Source: Spirochaetes bacterium GWF1_49_6 (GTDB lineage Bacteria > Spirochaetota > Brevinematia > Brevinematales > GWF1-51-8). Taken from it: DNA of 16,038 nt. The notes beneath the pieces were generated by a model. The model worked only from the letters and a program-made list of their open reading frames with translations. It was not told the DNA's origin and did not search any database. The stretch covers positions 5,969 through 22,006 of the forward strand of contig MIBD01000190.1 in assembly GCA_001829395.1 (NCBI GenBank). The letters are read 5' to 3'. Shown piece by piece: positions 5,779 through 12,282 of this stretch (its first letter is position 1; each line of letters begins with the position of its first letter). A program made the position numbers and the translations under genes.

Positions 5779-7668
5779 CTACGTAATATCTTCGATAGGC
5801 GCGGGCTTGCCGATAAAGTATCCCTGCGAGTACCCGATGCCCAGTTCGACGACCTGCTTGAACACTTCCTCGCTGTAGACGAATTCCGCGATAGTCTCGA
5901 TTCCGAGTTGGCGTGCGAACGTAATAATACTATGCACCAGTACCGAGCAATGTCTGCTGACGGGGAGTTCCTTCACCAGCGACGCATCGATCTTCAGGTA
6001 ATCGACCCCCAGTTTGAGGATATTCTCGTAGTTCGAGTAGCCGCTGCCGAAATCGTCTATCGCGATCTTCACCCCATACCGTTTCATCTTTTTTACAAAA
6101 GCCTGTATCCGCTCGAAATCCCCTATTCCCTCGGATTCGAGTATCTCGAATACCAGCCGTTTCGCCGTCTCCGGTTTAGCGATGAGTAGCCCCTCGACGA
6201 ACTCGATCAACTGGTTGTTTTTCACATCGGAGAAGGAGAGGTTGACAGAGAACTGGTAAGGGAGATTCTCGAAGAACGCGAACGATTTTTCTATCATGGT
6301 ATGCGATATCTGGTGGAGCAGGCGCGTCTTTTTCGCGACATCGAGGAAATTCGCCGGCGAGACAATCCCGTTTGATTCGTCTATCAGGCGCACGAGGCAC
6401 TCGTATTTTTCTATTTTTTTCGTATGATTGTTGTAGATCGGCTGGCAGAACGGGACGATCCGTTCGTCCTTGATCGCGGAACGGATGATATTCAGCCAAT
6501 TGACGTTATCGGAGGGTTTGCTGAAATATTCGGAACTCTCGTCATAGATCAGGAAATTGAGGTTATTCCTGCGCGCGGCGTTCAGCGCCATCCCGGCATG
6601 CGTCACCAAAGACTGCCATATCTCTTCTTTGTCGGGTTCGAGAAGCATCGACGCCTTCGCTACCCCCACTGTTACGCTGATGCTGATCTCGTTGCGGTTG
6701 TAGGAAAATATTTTATCCGCGATGCCGGTTATCAGGAATTCGATAAAGGTCGTCAATTCGAATAGGCTAAAGAACTTGTCGGAGACCACCGCGAACTCGT
6801 CTGAATGCAGGCGGTATATCCGGTAATCACCCTTCGGCAGGAGGTACTTGAAGCGGTTCGCCACGCCAATCAGGATAAAATCCCCGGCCTTGTTCCCGTA
6901 TAAACTGTTGATCTGCTTGAACGAATCGACGTTGACGAGGATAACGGTCGGGTTCTGCATCTTTTTCAGATCCATCAGGAGCTTCGTCCGCGACGGTAAA
7001 AATGTCAACTGGTCGGTGTTCATCATCTGAACGAGCTGTTCGTGCTCCTTATGCGTGCTCCGAATATATATTACCATGAACGGAAGGCTGAGCAGGAGGA
7101 AATATACCCCCGTCAGTAACGCGTTCAGCCAGAGGGAAATACCCATTGAAAATATCTCATGATCCTCGCCGTAAAATATCCCGGCGATCACCGAACGGCC
7201 GTCTTTATCCATCAGGTGATAGTAATACTCTCCGTCCTTTTTACTCGCATCGTTGGTAATAATCGAATAATACCCCTGATTCGCGATGGAATCATACCAT
7301 CCTTCTGGAGGATTAAAAATAAGACGCATTCCCGCCGTACCGTTCGTTACCGAGGAATAAAAGGAGTAATAGTAAATATTGTTCGTTCCGACCAGGATCA
7401 GTATCCTTTGGGCATCTAATATCGAGGTCATTTTTATGATATTCGAGAGAATGCGGGGATTGCCGTTCAGGGTATATGCGTCATCCGAGGAAAAATAACT
7501 GTCGTCCGCGATAATCGACAGGCTTTTCGCCCAACGTTCCATATCGGACTGGTCGTGCGCTTTTACTTGTGAGCGTTCGATAAAATAACCGAACAGGAGA
7601 TAGAGGATAATCCCCGCAAGATACACCGCTAACGCGACGATGATCAGATTTCGCTTTCTCAATAGCAT
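5779..7668 (-). CDS. Membrane-bound GGDEF-EAL protein, probable c-di-GMP phosphodiesterase
   Basis: A 629-residue protein: membrane helix 8-30, an extracytoplasmic sensor region about 31-178, a second helix 179-202, a GGDEF domain about 215-375 and an EAL domain about 395-625. The GGDEF signature is degenerate (HSDEF at 288-292), so cyclase activity is unlikely, though Asp248 is kept. The EAL domain looks active: Glu423 (ECL for EAL), Asn476, Glu508, Asp538-Asp539, the loop DDFGSGYSNY, Lys559, Glu595 and Gln615 are all present. It should hydrolyse c-di-GMP in response to a periplasmic signal, with GGDEF as a possible GTP-sensing module. The ATG at 7668 abuts GAGGGG with no spacer; a TTG two codons later (7660-7662) has 8 nt from GAGG and may be the true start. 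It is single, flanked by structured repeats upstream. Confidence 0.88.
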   Translation of the reverse strand: MLLRKRNLIIVALAVYLAGIILYLLFGYFIERSQVKAHDQSDMERWAKSLSIIADDSYFSSDDAYTLNGNPRILSNIIKMTSILDAQRILILVGTNNIYYYSFYSSVTNGTAGMRLIFNPPEGWYDSIANQGYYSIITNDASKKDGEYYYHLMDKDGRSVIAGIFYGEDHEIFSMGISLWLNALLTGVYFLLLSLPFMVIYIRSTHKEHEQLVQMMNTDQLTFLPSRTKLLMDLKKMQNPTVILVNVDSFKQINSLYGNKAGDFILIGVANRFKYLLPKGDYRIYRLHSDEFAVVSDKFFSLFELTTFIEFLITGIADKIFSYNRNEISISVTVGVAKASMLLEPDKEEIWQSLVTHAGMALNAARRNNLNFLIYDESSEYFSKPSDNVNWLNIIRSAIKDERIVPFCQPIYNNHTKKIEKYECLVRLIDESNGIVSPANFLDVAKKTRLLHQISHTMIEKSFAFFENLPYQFSVNLSFSDVKNNQLIEFVEGLLIAKPETAKRLVFEILESEGIGDFERIQAFVKKMKRYGVKIAIDDFGSGYSNYENILKLGVDYLKIDASLVKELPVSRHCSVLVHSIITFARQLGIETIAEFVYSEEVFKQVVELGIGYSQGYFIGKPAPIEDIT

Positions 7669-7692
7669 CCCCTCGAATTTACCATCCGTGAA

Positions 7693-7786
7693 GTTTCCCT
7701 TTTACGGGGACAAACTTAAAACAAGTGATATTGACATACTAATATGCCCAATGGACGCTTTATTATTTGACTTCAAAGCGTCCATT
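7693..7786 (-). repeat. Structured repeat, copy A
   Basis: Contains a perfect 12-bp inverted repeat, AATGGACGCTTT (7750-7761) and AAAGCGTCCATT (7775-7786), with a 13-nt loop. Read on the minus strand, the distal arm runs into CCATTGGGCATATT, an A+T-rich stretch, and a small hairpin built on GTCCCCG (7705-7711) and GGGA (7696-7699). The same order of parts occurs in copy B. It ends about 25 nt before the GGDEF-EAL gene start. Confidence 0.5.
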
Positions 7787-7920
7787 AAGTATAAAGAATT
7801 TACCGTCGAAATGCAATAAAACGTTTTTACTTTATTCGAATTCCGATGGGCGCGGTAAATCAACCCGCGCCGATTATGATTATCGGAAAATTACCGTGAA
7901 TTTCCCGAATATAATGATTT

Positions 7921-8096
7921 GGGGGTTCCCCCCTTGCGGGGACTGATGTAAAAACTATTAACATTTTTAACATTAATAATAATATATCTTTAAAATACGC
8001 CCAATGGTCACTTCTTTATTTTCGCGCGAAGTGCGGAGGCTTGTCCTCTTTTCCTTCACAATTTGGTAGAAATGAGGGTTAATTAGAAGTGCCCAT
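7921..8096 (-). repeat. Structured repeat, copy B
   Basis: Outer arms ATGGTCACTTCT (8004-8015) and AGAAGTGCCCAT (8085-8096) pair with one mismatch. An alternative inner stem pairs CACTTC (8009-8014) with GAAGTG (8028-8033) across the palindrome TTCGCGCGAA. On the minus strand it continues as CCATTGGGCGTATT, an A+T-rich stretch, then GTCCCCG and a CCCC-GCAA-GGGG tetraloop hairpin (7930-7941) overlapping a second GGGGG/CCCCC stem. The order of parts matches copy A. Confidence 0.5.
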
Positions 8097-8143
8097 GACA
8101 GAAAATTTTTACTACCCGAAATCAACAGGATTCGTCCCGCCAT
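7973..8143 (-). CDS. Possible small ORF (56 codons), doubtful
   Basis: An ATG at 8141-8143 (complement) is preceded by GAGGGG at 5 nt, a good ribosome site, and opens 56 codons ending in TAA. The product is basic, with no recognised domain or signal. Most of the frame lies within structured repeat copy B, so the apparent coding may be accidental. In copy A the aligned bases also read in frame (NKASIGHI against NKEVTIGRI), which could mean shared coding or simply shared nucleotides. Confidence 0.2.
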   Translation of the reverse strand: MAGRILLISGSKNFLSWALLINPHFYQIVKEKRTSLRTSRENKEVTIGRILKIYYY

Positions 8144-8240
8144 AAAATCCCCTCGGCATGGGAAAGCTTCCCCATCCGCAGGAATGGCTATGGGATGAAT
8201 TACCAGAGGATTTACGCATGACCTACCCGTTTCCCGATAG

Positions 8241-8261
8241 AACTATTTATCAAAAATAGTT
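8241..8261. repeat. Perfect 8-bp inverted repeat across the lipoprotein stop codon
   Basis: AACTATTT (8241-8248) and AAATAGTT (8254-8261) flank a 5-nt loop and include the TAG stop of the lipoprotein gene. The A+T-rich stem has no T-run after it on the minus strand, so it is at best a weak terminator or an mRNA 3'-end hairpin. Confidence 0.35.
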
Positions 8262-9706
8262 ATATACCCGTTTATTCCGTCGTAGGTAACCTTTATTCCC
8301 TGAACAGTGTAATCGAACGCCGTACAGTCGGGGAACATAGGAGCGTTAGTGAATCCGTCGAGATACATGCTGCTATAAGGAAGTATTAGAAAACCGCTGC
8401 CGGAATTACCGTTCGGTATCTGGGATTCCCCTATCTGGATGGAGCCGTAAAAATACCCGTTCTGGAGATCGAACTGCCACCCGCCTGAATCGTAATTATT
8501 ATACGTGTTCGGGAACGCCACCCGCCCGGTGTAATAATAACTGCCGCTCATGATGCCGGATACATCTAGCGCTAATGACACGGACTTCTCGATATAAAAA
8601 CTATTCGATACAGTCATCCATGTGGACGCATCGCTGTAAACAATATAGACCTGCATCCGCTTTCCCGGCAATGCGAGAAGTTTTCCGTCCGCAAGCTGGG
8701 AAATATTCGTAACAAAGCCGTAATCTTTTTTATAATATCCCTGCTGGTAGTCCTGGGGTACCTGAGAGGTATAATTGGTCAGATTATAGAACATACTGCT
8801 ATTCGCGCCGACACCGTTGGTATTAATCCTGACCACCATAGTTCCCGTCGTCGAATTGTTATCGATATCGAAGAAACCCATCCCTACCGTCGATTGCAGG
8901 AGACCCGAGAACGAAGAATAGAGTATGGAATCTCCGCCGGTATTATTATACCAGAACGTGTATCCCTGCGCGGGACCGCCCCGGTATACCACCGATTTGT
9001 CGGTTTTTACATAATAACGGATAACATCCTGCAAGTTTCTATTCGGGCAGAAATTCTCATTATCGACACCCCATCCGTCCATATTGCCTGATCCCCATCT
9101 TCCCACCGCAAACGCGAGGTCCTTGAGAGCTATATTGGTCAGACCGAGTACGGATTTTTTCAGCATGATTTCCATATTTTTATCGTCGCAAACCAGATAA
9201 CCGACGGATTGATCGATCATGCCGCTATCGACCAGATAAACTATATTCGCATAATCCTGCACGTACAGATAGAGAGTCTGCCCGTTCATATTCTGAAGCA
9301 AATTCATACTGTCGTTATAATAATTAAGCGGGAAAATCATTTCCACCGAATTGGACGCGGTACCGTAATCCCTTGAAGGATAATCCATGGAAGTCATATA
9401 TTTCCCGGCGATTCCGCCGTTAGGGTGATTTAACTTACCGATGGTCGTCAGATAGTTTCCACCCCTGTAATTACCGAACTGGTAATAAAAATAGAAGTAC
9501 TCGGTATCCTCAGCTACACCGAACTTTATCAGGGAATCGCCTTGAATATCGGCGATAATATTATAGTTGGAAAACAGGCTGTACTGATACTGCTTCGACC
9601 CGATATCCCGCCAGTAAATATAATCCTCGCTGATCGAAGGGGGAAGCAGGAACGCGCACGAGGAAAGAAACAGCGCCCCGAAAATGAATAATATTGCTTT
9701 TTTCAT
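8243..9706 (-). CDS. Unrecognised secreted lipoprotein
   Basis: A 487-residue protein with a lipoprotein signal: MKK start, hydrophobic core and lipobox LSSC with Cys17 as the lipidation site. The mature part is rich in Tyr, Asn, Gly and Ser with alternating hydrophobic residues, suggesting an all-beta extracytoplasmic protein. Segments such as FFDIDNNSTTGTMVVRI resemble the short Asp/Asn loops of secreted beta-structure proteins. I recognise no family. AGGAGG lies 4 nt before the ATG, so expression should be strong. It starts 13 nt after the small beta-barrel gene, so the two form an operon and may work together at the cell surface. Base composition is more A+T-rich than murF or nifSU. Confidence 0.75.
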   Translation of the reverse strand: MKKAILFIFGALFLSSCAFLLPPSISEDYIYWRDIGSKQYQYSLFSNYNIIADIQGDSLIKFGVAEDTEYFYFYYQFGNYRGGNYLTTIGKLNHPNGGIAGKYMTSMDYPSRDYGTASNSVEMIFPLNYYNDSMNLLQNMNGQTLYLYVQDYANIVYLVDSGMIDQSVGYLVCDDKNMEIMLKKSVLGLTNIALKDLAFAVGRWGSGNMDGWGVDNENFCPNRNLQDVIRYYVKTDKSVVYRGGPAQGYTFWYNNTGGDSILYSSFSGLLQSTVGMGFFDIDNNSTTGTMVVRINTNGVGANSSMFYNLTNYTSQVPQDYQQGYYKKDYGFVTNISQLADGKLLALPGKRMQVYIVYSDASTWMTVSNSFYIEKSVSLALDVSGIMSGSYYYTGRVAFPNTYNNYDSGGWQFDLQNGYFYGSIQIGESQIPNGNSGSGFLILPYSSMYLDGFTNAPMFPDCTAFDYTVQGIKVTYDGINGYITIFDK

Positions 9707-9719
9707 TGTGCCTCCTAAA

Positions 9720-10259
9720 TTAAAAAACCAGACCGAAGCTGGGCATAAACCTCATCGGCTGATCGGCGTTGAAATCATAGACCACCCCCGCGCGCAGGGT
9801 GATATTGAATACTTCCACACTCAGCCATACCCCGGGATAAAATCCCATCGACGGTTTGTCCGATATTTCATGCCATACATCCCCGGTGGTACAAAAGTAC
9901 GCGGAGAACGACGCTACCACACCCAGCCGGAAATCCTGATCCATATTACCGATAAAGAAATATCCCGCTTCCAGGGTATCGGTGACCACTACCAGAGTCC
10001 GCCCAGGGGCTATCCCCGGTACGAAGGTAAGGCCGACATTGAATCCCGCCCAGAAACTCCTGTCGAAAAAGTAGTCGACCCCCAAACTTTCGAGACTTCC
10101 GCCGAGGAAATAATAACGGACATAAAGGTCTCGGATGATTAACGGGGGAGTGTATGATACCACGGGACCCGCGTTGGTATTAGGCACAGGTTCGGCAATA
10201 CCGATTACCGATGCGGTTAAAAGAATAAACAGAGAAAATAAGGAAACTTTCAACAGCAT
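9720..10259 (-). CDS. Small outer-membrane beta-barrel-type protein
   Basis: A 179-residue exported protein. A signal peptide (about 1-22: basic start MLLK, long hydrophobic core, ending near GIAEP) is followed by short alternating amphipathic strands rich in Tyr, Phe and Gly, such as LYVRYYFLGG, FNVGLTFVPG and RAGVVYDFN, and the protein ends in FGLVF. A terminal Phe after an alternating strand is typical of beta-barrels inserted by BamA. The frame is open for 10 codons upstream, but ATG at 10257-10259 is chosen: AGGGGG lies 5 nt before it and the signal peptide begins there. It is followed at 13 nt by the lipoprotein gene. Family is not recognised; the barrel call is inference from strand pattern and the C-terminal Phe. 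Confidence 0.7.
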   Translation of the reverse strand: MLLKVSLFSLFILLTASVIGIAEPVPNTNAGPVVSYTPPLIIRDLYVRYYFLGGSLESLGVDYFFDRSFWAGFNVGLTFVPGIAPGRTLVVVTDTLEAGYFFIGNMDQDFRLGVVASFSAYFCTTGDVWHEISDKPSMGFYPGVWLSVEVFNITLRAGVVYDFNADQPMRFMPSFGLVF

Positions 10260-10303
10260 ATCAACCCCCTGTTGATTCCCTGAAATCATTAAGCCCTGTG
10301 GTA

Positions 10304-10332
10304 ATATAACACCGAACTATACGAAATTTCAA
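10304..10332 (-). promoter_or_regulatory. Predicted sigma70-type promoter of the beta-barrel/lipoprotein operon
   Basis: On the minus strand TTGAAA (10327-10332) and TTATAT (10304-10309) are separated by 17 nt, 44 nt upstream of the beta-barrel ATG. This makes the pair a transcription unit separate from the beta-propeller gene that ends at 10349. Confidence 0.4.
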
Positions 10333-10348
10333 TTATATATCGGTATTT

Positions 10349-11779
10349 TTATTTCACTTTTATAAGAAAACTATCGCTGTATTGAATAGTAGAGAACTTC
10401 TGTTTTCCGAAGGATGCGGTTTTATTAAAACTCCCGGTTACATATACTTCACCGTCCACCCCTACAGCGATACCGTTACCCATATCCATTGCCGGGCCGC
10501 CCATCGTCTCGACATCGATTAATTTACCGTCAGGGGTGAAACGTGCGATAAAAATATCCCATTCGAACGTTTTTACCGCGTTTACCTTGAGATTTTTCTT
10601 CTCAAAAACTGCGCCCATATCCACCGCGCCGGTTACGGCGACAGTCCCGTCCGCGCCGACAGCGATATCGTGCCCGCGTTCGTATCCCGCACCGCCTTCT
10701 GCTTTAGCCCATACCGCTTTACAATCTTTGTCCCACTTCGCGATAAAGATTTCCTCCGCCGTCCCGCCGCCTTTATTGAGCGTTGATTTTATCGCGATAT
10801 CGCCCACCATTGCTTTCCCGATATCTTTACCTGAAAGTATCCCGGTAAAGAAGCCGGTCATATAGAAGTTTCCCTCGCCGTCCACCGCAAATCCTTGAGG
10901 CTCGAGATCCACACCCACCGATTTCATCCATTCGAATTTCCCGTCCGGGGTATATTTCGCGATAAACACTTCATAATTATAGAGCCATTCGTTCTTGGAA
11001 TATTTTGTAATACTGGTCTTGTACTCGAATTTCTCGAATTTGATAGGGCCGATCATATGCCCGGAAATAAAAATATTTCCGTCAGGGCCGACTTCTATCC
11101 CGTTCTCGAATATCCCGGTAATAAAGCTATCCCCGCCCGCCGCCTGTTTGACCCACTCCTGCTTCCCATCCGGCGAGTACTTGACGATAAAGATATTCTT
11201 TTGCATGATAGGTTTCAGCTTCACTTTACCGAACGTCGCGCCCTTAGTGAAAAACCCCACGAGGTAAGCATTCCCGTCCTTATCCACCGCTATATCGCGC
11301 GCCCACATATTCTCGTCATCGGACGCGGTCTGCACCCATTCCAGCTTTCCATCGTAGTCGTACTTGGCCACCGCCATGGATATTTCCCCTTTGCCCTTTA
11401 CCTTCGTCCCGTCGTCGAATTCCATACTCCCGGTAAAATAAGCGTTGACATACACGGCATCGTCCGATACCGCGAGATTATACCCGTTATCGCTATCCGG
11501 CCCGCCCGCAGTGCGCATCCAGAGAAGTTTACCATTCGGGTCATACGCCGCTATAAACATATCCGTATATACGGGTTTGGCGCTTTTTACATCGATTTTT
11601 TTATTGCCATTCATGATATGTCCGCCGAACGATCCGGTATAAAACACCGTGCCATCCTTTCCTATTGCAACGGCATTCCCCACCCCATACCAGCTATTTC
11701 CTTGTACCGCCCATTCTAACCCGTACGCTTGATACGCGAATACCCCCAACACCGCCATCACCGTCAAGATTCTTTTCAT
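10349..11779 (-). CDS. Secreted seven-bladed beta-propeller (SBBP-repeat) protein
   Basis: A 476-residue exported protein: signal peptide about 1-20 (MKRILTVMAVLGVFAYQAYG), then seven repeats of about 55-75 residues. Each contains a strand pair like GNGIAVGVDGEVYVTGSF and, except the last, a closing strand like FIAKYTPDGKFEWMKSVGG. The seventh repeat ends at SFLIKVK without its closing strand, while the mature N-terminus (LEWAVQGNSWYG) supplies exactly that strand, the classic velcro closure of a propeller ring. Repeats of this SBBP type occur in secreted or surface proteins; no enzyme motif is visible. ATG at 11777-11779 is chosen over an upstream start because AGGAGG lies 4 nt before it and the signal peptide starts there. 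It follows the thioesterase gene by 17 nt. Confidence 0.82.
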   Translation of the reverse strand: MKRILTVMAVLGVFAYQAYGLEWAVQGNSWYGVGNAVAIGKDGTVFYTGSFGGHIMNGNKKIDVKSAKPVYTDMFIAAYDPNGKLLWMRTAGGPDSDNGYNLAVSDDAVYVNAYFTGSMEFDDGTKVKGKGEISMAVAKYDYDGKLEWVQTASDDENMWARDIAVDKDGNAYLVGFFTKGATFGKVKLKPIMQKNIFIVKYSPDGKQEWVKQAAGGDSFITGIFENGIEVGPDGNIFISGHMIGPIKFEKFEYKTSITKYSKNEWLYNYEVFIAKYTPDGKFEWMKSVGVDLEPQGFAVDGEGNFYMTGFFTGILSGKDIGKAMVGDIAIKSTLNKGGGTAEEIFIAKWDKDCKAVWAKAEGGAGYERGHDIAVGADGTVAVTGAVDMGAVFEKKNLKVNAVKTFEWDIFIARFTPDGKLIDVETMGGPAMDMGNGIAVGVDGEVYVTGSFNKTASFGKQKFSTIQYSDSFLIKVK

Positions 11780-11796
11780 AAAGTCCTCCTGATATT

Positions 11797-12219
11797 TCAA
11801 TCGTCCAACTGTAAACTATCACGTTTGCGGTAAACCATCCCGTTAAATAACGCGACATTTTCGCCGGATTCATCGGTAATAGTCACCGAATAGGTGGCTA
11901 TTTTCGGGTTGATAGAGATTTCACGCGCCTCAGCGAAAAGGCCGCCGGACGACGCGGCTTTGACGAACGACATATCGGTATGAATCCCGACCGCGACCGT
12001 ACCGTGGGAGTTCGACGCCGCGGCGAACGCGAGGTCGGCCAGCGCGAAAAGCGCCCCGCCGTGCACGGTATTGATACTATTATAGTGCCTTTCGTCCACA
12101 GTCATTTTTACCTTGGCGTAGCCCTCGTCGATATCGACCAATTCGATTCCGTTGCGGCTGCAAAATATGTCCTTCTTATTGAAGTAGCGGAAAAGTTTAT
12201 CTTTCATCCCCTGTTCCAT
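11797..12219 (-). CDS. PaaI-type hotdog-fold thioesterase
   Basis: A 140-residue cytoplasmic protein of the PaaI/YbgC-like acyl-CoA thioesterase group. The helix segment VHGGALFALADLAFAAAS (52-69) holds the family HGG (53-55) and Asp62, matching the catalytic Asp of PaaI; strands such as KVKMTVDE and ATYSVTIT complete the hotdog pattern. It should hydrolyse an acyl- or aryl-acyl-CoA; substrate unknown. ATG at 12217-12219 lies 1 nt after a TAG of a murF-derived fragment and shares its first bases with the duplicated junction copy at 13794, which supports this start; Met5 (12205-12207) is an alternative. Originally it was probably directly downstream of, and translationally coupled to, murF. 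Confidence 0.85.
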   Translation of the reverse strand: MEQGMKDKLFRYFNKKDIFCSRNGIELVDIDEGYAKVKMTVDERHYNSINTVHGGALFALADLAFAAASNSHGTVAVGIHTDMSFVKAASSGGLFAEAREISINPKIATYSVTITDESGENVALFNGMVYRKRDSLQLDD

Positions 12220-12279
12220 ACTATTCCCCCATCAGCGCCAGCACGACCGAGTCGAGTCCCATCCCGTGCGGCGCCTTCA
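12209..12279. repeat. 71-bp direct repeat, left copy (murF 3' end plus thioesterase start)
   Basis: Matches 13794-13864 at 68 of 71 positions (offset 1585), with differences at 12257, 12271 and 12272. It contains the last codons of murF, its TAG, and the first 11 bases of the thioesterase gene. Similarity stops sharply at both ends. In this copy the thioesterase is complete and murF is a fragment. Confidence 0.92.
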
Positions 12280-12280
12280 T
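12221..12280 (-). pseudogene. 19-codon murF 3' fragment, now a possible mini-ORF
   Basis: Reads MKAPHGMGLDSVVLALMGE then TAG, in the same frame as the end of intact MurF (KASHGMGLDSVVLALMGE). The GTG valine codon of murF is here ATG, which creates a potential start 2 nt after the TGA of the ankyrin gene; its TAG is 1 nt before the thioesterase ATG. It may act as a translational relay between the two genes, but it has no good ribosome site of its own. Confidence 0.6.
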
Positions 12281-12282
12281 TT

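Larger units (their letters stand above)
7669..8242. other. 574-nt gene-poor region with two structured repeats
   Basis: No convincing long gene lies here. It holds two diverged copies of a palindrome-containing element (7693-7786 and 7921-8096). A 56-codon minus-strand frame (7973-8143) with GAGGGG 5 nt before its ATG overlaps the second copy, and a 33-codon plus-strand frame lies at 8158-8259. The near-palindrome at 8158-8175 (ATGGG...CCCAT around AAGCTT) adds another hairpin. No clear terminator with a T-run was found for the lipoprotein gene to the right. Confidence 0.6.

Noticed and set aside
7921..7941. Intrinsic terminator formed by the G/C hairpins
   Set aside because: Strong stems are present, but no T-run follows on either strand.
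7973..8096. A c-di-GMP-I (GEMM) riboswitch in copy B, suggested by AAGCCTCCG near a c-di-GMP gene
   Set aside because: Only that short string resembles the motif; the other conserved GEMM segments and the two-helix layout are missing, and copy A lacks it entirely.
8158..8259. A 33-codon plus-strand frame beginning MGKLPHPQEW and overlapping the end of the lipoprotein gene
   Set aside because: The peptide looks protein-like, but there is no ribosome site before the ATG, it overlaps a convergent gene and its inverted repeat, and nothing about it is recognised.
10895..11719. A long plus-strand open frame opposite the beta-propeller gene
   Set aside because: It is antisense to a gene with a clear signal peptide, ribosome site and seven repeats; its product has no domain pattern and no ribosome site was seen.
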